Of a DNA stretch of 13,939 nucleotides, positions 1 to 7,315 are shown piece after piece. How positions within the stretch are numbered: position 1 is the first letter of the stretch; the number at the start of each line of letters is the position of its first letter. The translations under genes and the position numbers were made by a program. The notes beneath the pieces were generated by a model. That model was given only the letters and a program-made list of their open reading frames with translations, was not told where the DNA came from and did no database searches. The stretch is from an uncultured Eubacteriales bacterium (GTDB lineage Bacteria; Bacillota; Clostridia; Oscillospirales; CAG-272): contig URPL01000036.1 of NCBI GenBank assembly GCA_900549725.1, forward strand, positions 1 through 13,939. Direction: 5' to 3'.

Positions 1-174
1 GACGACGGCTTTTTCATCCTTGAGGGAAAAATAGAAGTGCCCGGTTTTATAATGGTTTGTAAAGTTTGAAATTTCGCCGCGCACACAAACCGCTTCCAGC
101 AGCGGCTGCGCTTCCAGGGTCATTTTTACAAGCTCATTCAGCTGGGAAACGGAAAAAATCAGCTTTTGCTCCAT
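1..174 (-). CDS. xseA: Exodeoxyribonuclease VII large subunit, N-terminal fragment (cut by window edge)
   Basis: The first 58 residues of XseA, the large subunit of exonuclease VII, which degrades single-stranded DNA in the cytoplasm together with the small subunit XseB. The visible part is the start of the N-terminal OB-fold (nucleic-acid binding) domain: a VSQLNELVK segment near residues 9-17, then VRGEISNF at about 31-38 and the GHFYFSLKDEKA stretch at 45-56, all hallmarks of this family. The catalytic domain lies beyond the left edge. The ATG at 172-174 is preceded by a GGAG at a 7-base spacing that lies inside the 3' end of the upstream membrane-protein gene. Only three bases separate that gene's stop from this start, so translation is probably coupled. 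Family assignment is firm despite the short fragment. Confidence 0.93.
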   Translation of the reverse strand, partial: MEQKLIFSVSQLNELVKMTLEAQPLLEAVCVRGEISNFTNHYKTGHFYFSLKDEKAVV

Positions 175-177
175 ACT

Positions 178-522
178 TCAGCTCCAAAGGGAAAATTCTA
201 GAAACAGCACAATGCCAAGCAGCGCCCAAAAGCATTCCGCAACCGTGAGCACAATCCGCAGCGCGCGCCGCCGCACGGCACGCAGCGCGCGGATGCCGAA
301 AAAGAGCGTGGCGGCGGCAAAAAGCAGCGCGGCAATCAGCGCGCATTGATTGGCGCTGAAATACCGCTCTATCCACTCTCCTTGGCTGTTTGTATACGGT
401 TCGCCGTTTCCAAAGGCGCGCAGAAGAACAAAGCGATTGAGCGGATAGTAGCACAAAATGCTGAGCGGAGTAATCAGCAGCGGCCAAAAAACGCGGTTGA
501 ATTTTGTAAGGGAAAGCTTCAT
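178..522 (-). CDS. Small integral membrane protein of unknown function
   Basis: A 114-residue protein I do not recognise. Three hydrophobic stretches look like membrane helices at about residues 11-29, 60-80 and 90-111, with an arginine-rich cluster at 77-89 between the second and third, suggesting that loop is cytoplasmic. There is no signal peptide, catalytic motif or metal site that I can name. The start is well supported: its ATG overlaps the stop of the upstream TsaD-like gene by four bases (ATGA), and an AAGGAG-type ribosome site lies just upstream. Its 3' end is three bases from xseA. It therefore looks like a genuine, translationally coupled operon member rather than a chance reading frame. 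A longer minus-strand frame at 134-547 overlaps it but has arginine/cysteine-rich shadow composition. Confidence 0.75.
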   Translation of the reverse strand: MKLSLTKFNRVFWPLLITPLSILCYYPLNRFVLLRAFGNGEPYTNSQGEWIERYFSANQCALIAALLFAAATLFFGIRALRAVRRRALRIVLTVAECFWALLGIVLFLEFSLWS

Positions 523-1490
523 TTGATCTCCTTTTTCCGCATGGCATCGCAGCGCCGCTTTGTCAGCAATGCAATGCCCGCTGCATTGTCCGACGCATAC
601 ATGCCGTCGGAAAAATAGGCGTCAAAGGCGGCGCCGAGCGCTTGCCGCATGATCACGGAGCTCATCACACCCCCTGCAAACAAAACGGGCTTTTCGCCAT
701 GCAGCGCACAGGCGTTTGCAATGAGGCGCAGCAGCGTTTTCTGCACAAAGGCAAAGGTGTAAAGGGCGATATCTTTTGGGGGCGCTCCGCTTTCAAGCTG
801 CTTTTTTGCTAAATTTTCAAGCCCGGAGAAATGGCAGCTTATCCCGTTTACGCTGACCTTGAGTCCGCGCACTGCCGAAATCGGCTTTCCGGCATCGAGC
901 GCAAGCGCTTCCAGCGCGGCTCCGCCCGGGAAGGGCAGCCCGAGCATCAGGGCAATGCGGTCAATTGCCTGCCCGGCGCTGAGATCTTCCGTTCCGCCGA
1001 GCAGCGTGATTGCAAAGCTGCCTTCATCTTGCACGTCGACCTGCACAAGCTCGGTCGTGCCGCCGGAGAGATGCAGCGCATAAAAGCTTTGCTCTTTTGC
1101 AAGGTCAAGCCCTGCGGAATAGGCCGCAGCCGCAATATGCCCCTCCTGGTGAGAGAGGCGCACAAGCGGGAGCCCAAGCACTGAGGCGACGGCGCTCGCA
1201 GCGTTAACCCCCGCCAAAAAACACGGCATATAGGAGCCCGTGACCGGGCGCGGCCGCTCCGAAACGCCGACTCCGCAAACGGTCGGATGCCCGGCATCGC
1301 ACAGCAGTGAGTCCAAAAGAGCGGGCAGCGCCACGGTGTGATGAAACAGCGCATCTGCCTGCCGTAGGCCTTTTTCGCCGGGTTTTACGGGCAAAAGCTG
1401 CTTTTTTTGTGCAGTGATTTGTCCCGAGGTATCGCACAGGGCGCAGGAGGTAGTATAGTTGCTGGTGTCAATGCCGAGAAAGCAGTTCAT
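519..1490 (-). CDS. TsaD/Kae1-like (Gcp, peptidase M22 family) paralog
   Basis: A 323-residue ASKHA-fold protein related to TsaD (Kae1/Gcp), the enzyme that transfers threonylcarbamoyl to A37 of ANN-decoding tRNAs. Visible features are the N-terminal phosphate-binding segment FLGIDTSNYTTS, the iron-binding HxxxH as HQEGH at residues 114-118, the LSGGTTELV nucleotide segment at 141-149 and the third metal ligand as Asp301 in SDNAAGIAL. These positions closely match the E. coli TsaD ligands (His111, His115, Asp300 from family knowledge). The N-terminus differs from the classical LGIETSCDET of true TsaD, so I read it as the shorter clostridial paralog often found near nusB and xseA, with unproven function. 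It could still be the only TsaD of this genome. Its ATG overlaps the nusB stop (ATGA, 1487-1490), and an AAGGGG lies 8 bases upstream of the start. Confidence 0.85.
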   Translation of the reverse strand: MNCFLGIDTSNYTTSCALCDTSGQITAQKKQLLPVKPGEKGLRQADALFHHTVALPALLDSLLCDAGHPTVCGVGVSERPRPVTGSYMPCFLAGVNAASAVASVLGLPLVRLSHQEGHIAAAAYSAGLDLAKEQSFYALHLSGGTTELVQVDVQDEGSFAITLLGGTEDLSAGQAIDRIALMLGLPFPGGAALEALALDAGKPISAVRGLKVSVNGISCHFSGLENLAKKQLESGAPPKDIALYTFAFVQKTLLRLIANACALHGEKPVLFAGGVMSSVIMRQALGAAFDAYFSDGMYASDNAAGIALLTKRRCDAMRKKEIK

Positions 1491-1894
1491 TGCAGCAGCC
1501 CCTTCTCGTGTGCAATGCGGTTGAGAATGCCGTTGACAAAGGCGGGGGCGTTTTCATGGCCGTATTTTTTTGCCAGCTCTACAGCCTCATTGATGGCGGC
1601 GGCTGCGGGCACATCATCCGCATACATCATTTCATAAACGGCAATGCGCATAATGGTCATGGTTGCGTGGCTGATTCTGTCCTCTTTCCAGCCCTGCGCA
1701 CAGGCGTGGATCAATGCGTCAAGCTCGTCCTTTTCCTCCGCAATGCCGAAAAAACATGCGCGCAGATAGGGGTCGTCTTCCAGCTCCAGATCCTCCAGCA
1801 GCAGCGGATAGAGCGCCTGCGGGGGTTCCGTCGTCTGAAAATCCTGGGAAAACGCCATGGAGAATAAAGCCCGGCGCGCTTTGCGTCTGTTCAT
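1487..1894 (-). CDS. nusB: Transcription antitermination factor NusB
   Basis: A 135-residue all-helical protein. NusB with NusE (ribosomal protein S10) binds boxA RNA and supports antitermination of rRNA operons. Family hallmarks are the N-terminal RRKARRALFSMAF segment, the central AAAAINEAVELAKKYG helix (about residues 96-111) and the C-terminal FVNGILNRIA. The length is normal for the family. I placed the start at the ATG of MNRRKARR (1892-1894), because the open frame continues upstream to 2179 only through low-complexity sequence antisense to murE. The ribosome site is weak: an AAAGG about 12 bases upstream. The gene follows murE by 34 bases and overlaps the TsaD-like gene by four bases. 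Confidence 0.93.
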   Translation of the reverse strand: MNRRKARRALFSMAFSQDFQTTEPPQALYPLLLEDLELEDDPYLRACFFGIAEEKDELDALIHACAQGWKEDRISHATMTIMRIAVYEMMYADDVPAAAAINEAVELAKKYGHENAPAFVNGILNRIAHEKGLLQ

Positions 1895-1928
1895 ATGGGT
1901 ACCGTACCTTTCTTTTTCTGTTGTGCTT

Positions 1929-3395
1929 TTATAATGCTTTCTGTCGGTTGCGCTTTGCAATTGCCGCACGGATGATGTCTCTTTCGCAAAACGGCTCTTT
2001 TTTGCCGCGAATGATTTGATAGGACTCGTGTCCTTTTCCGAGAAAGAGCAGCCAATCTCCTTTTTTGGCATGTGCCACGGCATATTCAATGGCTTCTTTT
2101 CGGTCCGGGATGATGCAATAGGCATTACTGTTTTCATAAAACGATGCAATTTCGCGGCAGATTTTGAGCGGGTCTTCAAAATCGGGATTGTCGGCGGTGA
2201 GAATGCTGAAATCCGCCAGGGCGGCGCATACGGTGCCGAGCTCCTCCCGCCGCAGCTCCGTGCGGCTGCCTACCGATCCGTATATAACGACGATGCGCGC
2301 GGGATTTTGCGCGCGCACGCAGCGCAAAACCGATTCCGTGCTGGCGCCGTTGTGTGCGTAATCGATGATGCAGCGGATGCCGCTCAGCCCTTCAATCTGT
2401 TCAAACCGCCCGGGCACGGCGCAGCTTTGCAGCAGCGGCGCCGATTGCGCAAGGGGAACGCCGAGATGCTCCGCTGCGCACAAAACCGCGGCGGCATTTT
2501 GCTTGTTGAAAGTGCCGGGCATGGAAAACGGAACGCGGATGGAGGTGCCCTTTTCGGTAAAGATAAAGAAATCGTCTGTTTCGTTTTGCATTGTGATGCG
2601 GCAGGCGGCATCGGCGGAGAAGCCGTAGTCAAGCATCGGGCAGCGGCAGGCGGCGGCAAATTCCGCATAATAGGTGTCGTCTCGGTTGAGCACGGCGAAA
2701 TCGCACATGGAGAACAGCTTTTGCTTGCAGCTTTTATAGTTTTCAAAGCTTGGGTGCTCATGCTGCCCGATATGGTCGGCGGAGAGATTGGTATAAATCG
2801 CCGTATCAAAATGCAGCGCGTCGACGCGGTGTGATAAAAATGCCTGAGAGGAGACCTCCATAATGACGATCCTGACGCCGCAGTTTACCATGTCGGTGAA
2901 GATCTGCATAAGGCACAGACCGTCCGGCGTGGTATTATCGCTTGCAAAGGCTTTTTCGGCATAGCGGATGCCGATGGTGCCGATCAGCCCGCAGGGCACG
3001 CCGCATTTTTGCAAAAGCTCGTACAAAAGGCAGGCAACGGTGGTTTTGCCTTTGGTGCCCGTGATGCCGATCAGGCGCAAAGCGCGCTGCGGTGCGCCGT
3101 AAAATGCGCTTGCAAGATACGGCAAAGCCGCGCGGGTATCGGGCAGGCGAATCTGCAGGGCATCGGGCGGCAGGGGCAGCGGCTCCTCGCAAAGGAAGCA
3201 GCGGCAGCCGTTTTCATAGGCGGCTGGGGCATAGGTATGCCCGTTTGCAAGCCAGCCGCGCAGGCAGACAAAAGCGCTGCCGGCATCCGCCTTGCGCGAA
3301 TCGGTGACAAGGGAGCGAATCATTGTATCCGAAAACGCCTCGCGGGGACGCAAAAGGGCAGGACAATGCAAAAAAAGCTCTGAAATCTTCGGCAT
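1929..3395 (-). CDS. murE: UDP-MurNAc-tripeptide synthetase MurE, probably not diaminopimelate-specific
   Basis: A 488-residue cytoplasmic Mur ligase that adds the third stem-peptide residue to UDP-MurNAc-L-Ala-D-Glu using ATP. The P-loop GTKGKTT is at residues 113-119, the DNTTPDG uracil/sugar-side motif at 153-159, the MEVSSQAF magnesium/ATP segment at 179-186, the lysine expected to be carbamylated at 224, the IDYAH motif at 344-348 and GKGHESYQ at 453-460. The substrate-specificity motif, DNPR in meso-diaminopimelate enzymes, reads DNPD at 402-405, losing the arginine that contacts the diaminopimelate carboxylate. With a D-aspartate ligase next door this suggests L-lysine or L-ornithine as residue 3, though GHExYQ also occurs in DAP enzymes, so this is not settled. 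The start at 3393-3395 has GGGAGG 8 bases upstream; the open frame extends to 3509 but overlaps the racemase gene. Confidence 0.92.
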   Translation of the reverse strand: MPKISELFLHCPALLRPREAFSDTMIRSLVTDSRKADAGSAFVCLRGWLANGHTYAPAAYENGCRCFLCEEPLPLPPDALQIRLPDTRAALPYLASAFYGAPQRALRLIGITGTKGKTTVACLLYELLQKCGVPCGLIGTIGIRYAEKAFASDNTTPDGLCLMQIFTDMVNCGVRIVIMEVSSQAFLSHRVDALHFDTAIYTNLSADHIGQHEHPSFENYKSCKQKLFSMCDFAVLNRDDTYYAEFAAACRCPMLDYGFSADAACRITMQNETDDFFIFTEKGTSIRVPFSMPGTFNKQNAAAVLCAAEHLGVPLAQSAPLLQSCAVPGRFEQIEGLSGIRCIIDYAHNGASTESVLRCVRAQNPARIVVIYGSVGSRTELRREELGTVCAALADFSILTADNPDFEDPLKICREIASFYENSNAYCIIPDRKEAIEYAVAHAKKGDWLLFLGKGHESYQIIRGKKEPFCERDIIRAAIAKRNRQKAL

Positions 3396-3426
3396 AATCC
3401 TACCCTCCCTTGGCAGTGTTTCTTTT

Positions 3427-4146
3427 TCAAAAATCAAATCCGATCGGCTCCTTGCCGCAGGCGAGGACGGTGGCTTTCGCAAGCACCTCCATGGAGTCGA
3501 GAAAAGCACGGTGCGGACTGAGATGCTCCTCCCGCTTGATCAGCGAGAGCTCCGTGCAGCCCAAAATAATGCGTTCCGCGCCGAGATCAAACAGCTCCTT
3601 TGCGCAGGCGCGGAAGCGGCGCATATCGGCATGCTGCCCTTTTTTGATCTGGCCGTAAATGATCTGCATGATCTGCGCCTGATTTTCGCTGCTCGGCAAA
3701 ACGCAGCGAATACCGTGTGCATCGAGATATTTTTCATAGCTGTGGGAAAGGACGGTGCCGTCCGTTGCCAAAATGCCGGCACAGCGAATCCCGTCCGCCG
3801 CAAGGCACGCCGCCGTTTCCTCCATAATGTTCAGAACGGGAACGGAAACGGCTGCCGCTATGCTGTCATAAAAATAATGCGCGGTGTTGCAGGGAATGGC
3901 GATATGCGTGCAGCCCCAGGCCTGCAGTTTTTTTGCGTCTTCAATCATGGCAGGGAGGGGATCAACCTTGCTTTGCCCGATGATATAGGCGGTACGATCC
4001 GGCGTGGTGGCGCGGGAAGAAAGCACAAGATCGATATGCTCCGCATCGCAGGAGGCTTTTGTGTGGGCAGTGAGCATTTCATAGAAATAGACCGATGCCA
4101 TGGGGCCGAGCCCCCCTAAAATGCCGAGTTTTGCAGCTTTTTGCAT
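3427..4146 (-). CDS. PLP-independent aspartate racemase (Asp/Glu/hydantoin racemase family)
   Basis: A 239-residue enzyme of the aspartate/glutamate racemase superfamily, which interconverts L- and D-aspartate through two cysteines without a cofactor. The glycine-rich GILGGLGPMAS is at residues 8-18. The two catalytic cysteines sit in IPCNTAH (Cys86) and LGCTELSL (Cys197), the arrangement typical of aspartate racemases (RacD/YgeA-type). The ATG at 4144-4146 has an ideal AAGGAGG 7 bases upstream. The in-frame extension to 4236 would overlap the preceding gene and is rejected. It lies 25 bases after the D-aspartate ligase gene and 31 bases before murE, so its likely role is to supply D-Asp for the ligase. 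Glutamate racemase (MurI) is a less likely reading because the GGxGPxAS start is the aspartate-type signature. Confidence 0.9.
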   Translation of the reverse strand: MQKAAKLGILGGLGPMASVYFYEMLTAHTKASCDAEHIDLVLSSRATTPDRTAYIIGQSKVDPLPAMIEDAKKLQAWGCTHIAIPCNTAHYFYDSIAAAVSVPVLNIMEETAACLAADGIRCAGILATDGTVLSHSYEKYLDAHGIRCVLPSSENQAQIMQIIYGQIKKGQHADMRRFRACAKELFDLGAERIILGCTELSLIKREEHLSPHRAFLDSMEVLAKATVLACGKEPIGFDF

Positions 4147-4171
4147 GCCGCCGCCTCCTTTTTGCGCCGCC

Positions 4172-5419
4172 TTATTTGCAAAGCGCGCGATATTTGTGAA
4201 ATTTGCGGAATTGATTGAATTGCTGTGCAAGCACATAGAAAAGACGCGCGGGATTCCGTCTCAGATCCGGCCGGTACCAAAATGAAGAGACAAACCGCCC
4301 CTTGCGGCAAAGCGCCTTGGCGCGGCTGCGCAGCGTATCGTTGTGCATATAGCGGTAAAGCACGGCGCGCGGGATATAGCTCCAAAAAATCTCTTCGGCG
4401 GTATCGTTTGCAGGGGCGTCTTTCTGCTCTACCAGGTCCTCTACCAGGCACTTTGCGATGTTTGCCCCGGAGGCGGTGCAATAAAAGTTGCTGCGGCCCT
4501 GGCGCAGATTGATTTCAAAGGCGCGGTAGGAACCGTCGCGCGCGTCGTATTTGATATCGAAATTGGCAAAGCCCACATAGCCGAGTTCCTCCAAAAGCGC
4601 GCGGAAGGGCTCGGTGAGTGCGGGATTGTTTTCCGTTAAGATTGCGGTGTGATTGCCTTTGCCCTTCGGGGTCTGCTCCTCCAAAAGAACATGCCCAAGG
4701 CGCATCATTTTCACCTTGCCGTCGCTTTGGCTGTAGGTGGTGAGCACATGCATTGCGGAATTGTTTCCGATGATAAAATCCTGCAAAATCACATCGTCGT
4801 CGTAGCCGCTTTGATAAATGGTATCCACGATTTTTGCGGCTTCTTTCGGTGTTTTGGCTTCATAAACCTTGTTCATTCCGTCAAACGGATGCTTCCAATA
4901 GCGCACGCTGTTTGCAGGCTTTACAATGATCGGATAGGAAAAGCCGAGAGCATCGGGCGAAAAGACGCTTTCATCGCGCTTTGACACGGGGGAGAGGATC
5001 ACCGTTTTCGGATAGGGAATGCCGCGCTGCTCGCACAGGCGATAAAAGCGGGATTTTGATTGCAACTCGTCCATCAGCACCGCATCGTTATAGGGAATCA
5101 GAAAATAGGGGCGCAGCATTTCCTTATGGCGCGCAATGAGATTTGCATAATCGTCCGTGCAGCCGAGCAGAATCATCGGGCCCTGCCCCGCATGCTCCTT
5201 TGCAAAGGCGAGCATGGTTTGCTCAAACACTTCGTCCGTATCGATTTTTTCTTCCCTGACAAAGCGGATCAATCGGCTTTTTTTGATGGCGCCCGTTTCA
5301 TAGTGCCCGAATGCATAGGAGCAGACGCCGTATGCCTCATGAAAAGCGCGGGCGACATGATAGCAATTCAAATCGGCGCCGATCAAAACCGGGATCGGCT
5401 GTTTTTCCGGGGTTGTCAT
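4172..5419 (-). CDS. ATP-grasp D-aspartate ligase (peptidoglycan cross-bridge, Aslfm-like)
   Basis: A 415-residue ATP-grasp carboxylate-amine ligase. It resembles, from memory, the E. faecium D-aspartate ligase Aslfm along its whole length: the N-terminal IPVLIGADLNCYHVARAFHEAY segment at 9-30, the IVKPAN ATP lysine at 165-170, VILQDFIIGNNSAMHVL at 210-226, the MMRLGHVLLEEQTP block at 238-251 and the metal/ATP site GFANFDIKYD (283-292) with FEINLRQGRSNF (301-312). Aslfm activates the beta-carboxyl of D-Asp and joins it to the epsilon-amine of L-Lys in the UDP-MurNAc-pentapeptide. The start at 5417-5419 has a GAGG 10 bases upstream, overlapping the end of the asnB-like gene five bases away. 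The racemase gene follows directly, as expected for a D-Asp-using enzyme. No signal peptide; cytoplasmic. Confidence 0.9.
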   Translation of the reverse strand: MTTPEKQPIPVLIGADLNCYHVARAFHEAYGVCSYAFGHYETGAIKKSRLIRFVREEKIDTDEVFEQTMLAFAKEHAGQGPMILLGCTDDYANLIARHKEMLRPYFLIPYNDAVLMDELQSKSRFYRLCEQRGIPYPKTVILSPVSKRDESVFSPDALGFSYPIIVKPANSVRYWKHPFDGMNKVYEAKTPKEAAKIVDTIYQSGYDDDVILQDFIIGNNSAMHVLTTYSQSDGKVKMMRLGHVLLEEQTPKGKGNHTAILTENNPALTEPFRALLEELGYVGFANFDIKYDARDGSYRAFEINLRQGRSNFYCTASGANIAKCLVEDLVEQKDAPANDTAEEIFWSYIPRAVLYRYMHNDTLRSRAKALCRKGRFVSSFWYRPDLRRNPARLFYVLAQQFNQFRKFHKYRALCK

Positions 5420-5424
5420 GATGT

Positions 5425-7281
5425 TTATGCCTCGTCTATAAAGAATCGTTTGTACCATACAAGGAACGTATAAACCGTCCAGATTTTGCGGGCGTTGTTT
5501 GCTTTTTTCGCAACATGCTCGTCCAGCAGGGCGAGGATTTTTTTGCGGTCGAAAAACAGGGCGGCATAATCGCTTTCAAAATAGCCGCGCACCACGGAGG
5601 CATATTTCTCCTGCTGCAGCCAATAGCGGATCGGTACGGGAAAGCCGCGCTTTTTGCGCGTCGCCCATTCTGCGGGCAGATGGCGTCCGGCTGCCGCGCG
5701 CAGAACATATTTTGTATCAATTTCATTGACTTTATATTTCGCCGGAATTTTCTCTGCCGTTTCCATAACGACCTTGTCAAGAAAAGGCACGCGCAGCTCA
5801 AGAGAATGCGCCATGCTCATTTTATCGGCCTTGAGCAGGATATCGCCCGGCAGCCAAAGGTTCATATCAAGGTATTGCTTTTGAGTCAGCTCATCCTTAT
5901 CCCGCACCTTTGCATAGCATGCATGGGCAACGGCGCGCGCGCTTTTTCCGCCGCGGCAGTCAGGGGCAAGAATTGCTTTTGCCTGTCGGTCCGGGAAGAC
6001 AAACGCTTCACCGAAAAAGTAGTTTTCCGCTTTCCCGCTTGCGCGCAAAAGGAAGCTGCGCCCCTTGAACGGGGGAAGCGGGCACACCGCCGCTGCAAGC
6101 ACGCGGCGCAAAAATTTCGGCACGATCTTTTTGAACTTTGCGACCTGCCTGGTATCCGCATACCAATCATATCCCGCAAACAGCTCATCGGCGCCCTCGC
6201 CCGAGAGCACAACGGTGACATTCTCCCGTGCAAGCTTTGCCAAAAACCACAGCGGTACGGAGGAGGGGTTGGATTGCGGCTCGTCCATATGATATTGAAT
6301 CTCCGGAAATGCCGCAAAGCATTCGTCCGGATCGATGATTTTCGATATGTTTTCGATGCCGAGCCGATCGGAGAGCTCTTTGGCATAGCCGGATTCGTTG
6401 AAGGTCGGATCCTGCTGATGCAAAAAGCCGACGGAAAAGGTCTGGCTTGGCATGAGCGCCGCGGTGATATAGCTGGAATCCACGCCGCCGGAGAGGAAAG
6501 AGCCGACCTTGACATCGCTGATGCGGTGCAGCGCAACGCTTTGCAGCACGGTTTTGTCCACCGTATCGACAAAGCTTTCAAAATCCCCCTGTTCTTTTTC
6601 AAAATCGACGGACCAATACGGCCTGATTGTTATTTCGCCGTTTTCGTAAAGGTAATAATGCGCGGGCTGCAGCTTATAAACACCGCGGAAAAAAGTTTCC
6701 GCAAGAGAAGAATACTGAAAGGTGAGATAGGGGCGCAGCGCATCGCGGTTGACTTCCTTGCAAAAGGAGGGGTGCGGCAAAAACGCTTTGATCTCAGAGC
6801 CGAAGAGAAACGTGCCGTCGCTGCATTTGCAATAATAATGCGGCTTGATGCCGAAAATATCGCGTGCGCCGAAGAGGCGGCGGCGGGGCAGATCGTAAAG
6901 CACAAAGGAGAACATGCCGCGCAGATGTAAAAGCACATCGCAGCCCCAGCTTTCATACCCGTGCAGGATCACCTCGGTGTCCGTTTTGCTGGCAAAGGTA
7001 TGCCCAAGCGCCGTGAGCTGCTCGCGCAGCGCTTCAAAATTATAAATCTCGCCGTTGAAGACAAGGCAAAGAGTTCGGTCCTCGTTCCACATTGGCTGTG
7101 CGCCGTCCTGCGAGAGGTCGATAATGCTCAGGCGGCGAAACCCGAGCGCGGCAAAGTCGTCGCAAAAAGCGCCGCTCATATCCGGGCCGCGGTGCGCAAT
7201 GCGGTCGGTCATTTGCGTCAATATAGTTTTCTTTTCTTCGACCGTTGCCAAACAGTCGGAAAAGCCGGCAAATCCGCACAT
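5425..7281 (-). CDS. asnB: Glutamine-dependent asparagine synthase-like amidotransferase (AsnB/AsnH family), likely amidates cross-bridge D-Asp
   Basis: A 618-residue two-domain enzyme. The start MCGFAGF places the glutaminase nucleophile at Cys2, which becomes N-terminal after Met removal. The class II glutaminase domain runs to about residue 200 with RIAHRGPD (27-34), LVFNGEIYNF (73-82) and GARDIFGIKPHYY (138-150). The synthase domain has the PP-loop SGGVDSS at 264-270 and the later SGEGADELFAGY and LLKADKMSMAHSLELRVPFLD blocks. The family adenylates aspartate and amidates it with glutamine-derived ammonia. First in the operon before the D-Asp ligase and racemase, it may instead amidate the D-Asp side branch of cell-wall precursors, as AsnH does in Lactococcus; that role is inferred. 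Ordinary asparagine synthesis remains possible. GGAG lies 8-9 bases upstream of the start. Confidence 0.92.
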   Translation of the reverse strand: MCGFAGFSDCLATVEEKKTILTQMTDRIAHRGPDMSGAFCDDFAALGFRRLSIIDLSQDGAQPMWNEDRTLCLVFNGEIYNFEALREQLTALGHTFASKTDTEVILHGYESWGCDVLLHLRGMFSFVLYDLPRRRLFGARDIFGIKPHYYCKCSDGTFLFGSEIKAFLPHPSFCKEVNRDALRPYLTFQYSSLAETFFRGVYKLQPAHYYLYENGEITIRPYWSVDFEKEQGDFESFVDTVDKTVLQSVALHRISDVKVGSFLSGGVDSSYITAALMPSQTFSVGFLHQQDPTFNESGYAKELSDRLGIENISKIIDPDECFAAFPEIQYHMDEPQSNPSSVPLWFLAKLARENVTVVLSGEGADELFAGYDWYADTRQVAKFKKIVPKFLRRVLAAAVCPLPPFKGRSFLLRASGKAENYFFGEAFVFPDRQAKAILAPDCRGGKSARAVAHACYAKVRDKDELTQKQYLDMNLWLPGDILLKADKMSMAHSLELRVPFLDKVVMETAEKIPAKYKVNEIDTKYVLRAAAGRHLPAEWATRKKRGFPVPIRYWLQQEKYASVVRGYFESDYAALFFDRKKILALLDEHVAKKANNARKIWTVYTFLVWYKRFFIDEA

Positions 7282-7315
7282 ATCTTTCTCTCCTTCTTGA
7301 TATCCAAGCCACATT

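Noticed and set aside
134..547. Minus-strand 137-codon open frame overlapping the small membrane protein and the xseA start
   Set aside because: Arginine/cysteine-rich shadow composition, no ribosome site, and it overlaps xseA and the better-supported 178-522 gene that has ATGA coupling.
1895..2179. N-terminal extension of the nusB reading frame
   Set aside because: It is lysine/serine-rich, antisense-like sequence overlapping the murE 3' end and has no similarity to NusB, which normally begins at the RRKAR segment.
2016..2834. Plus-strand 272-codon open frame antisense to murE
   Set aside because: Shadow of murE; no ribosome site or recognisable motif.
3396..3509. N-terminal extension of murE
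   Set aside because: It would overlap the 3' end of the racemase gene, and a strong ribosome site sits directly before the ATG at 3393-3395.
5515..6930. Plus-strand 471-codon open frame antisense to the asnB-like gene
   Set aside because: Long only because of GC-rich codon bias; composition is unlike a protein family and the opposite strand carries a clear AsnB with all motifs.
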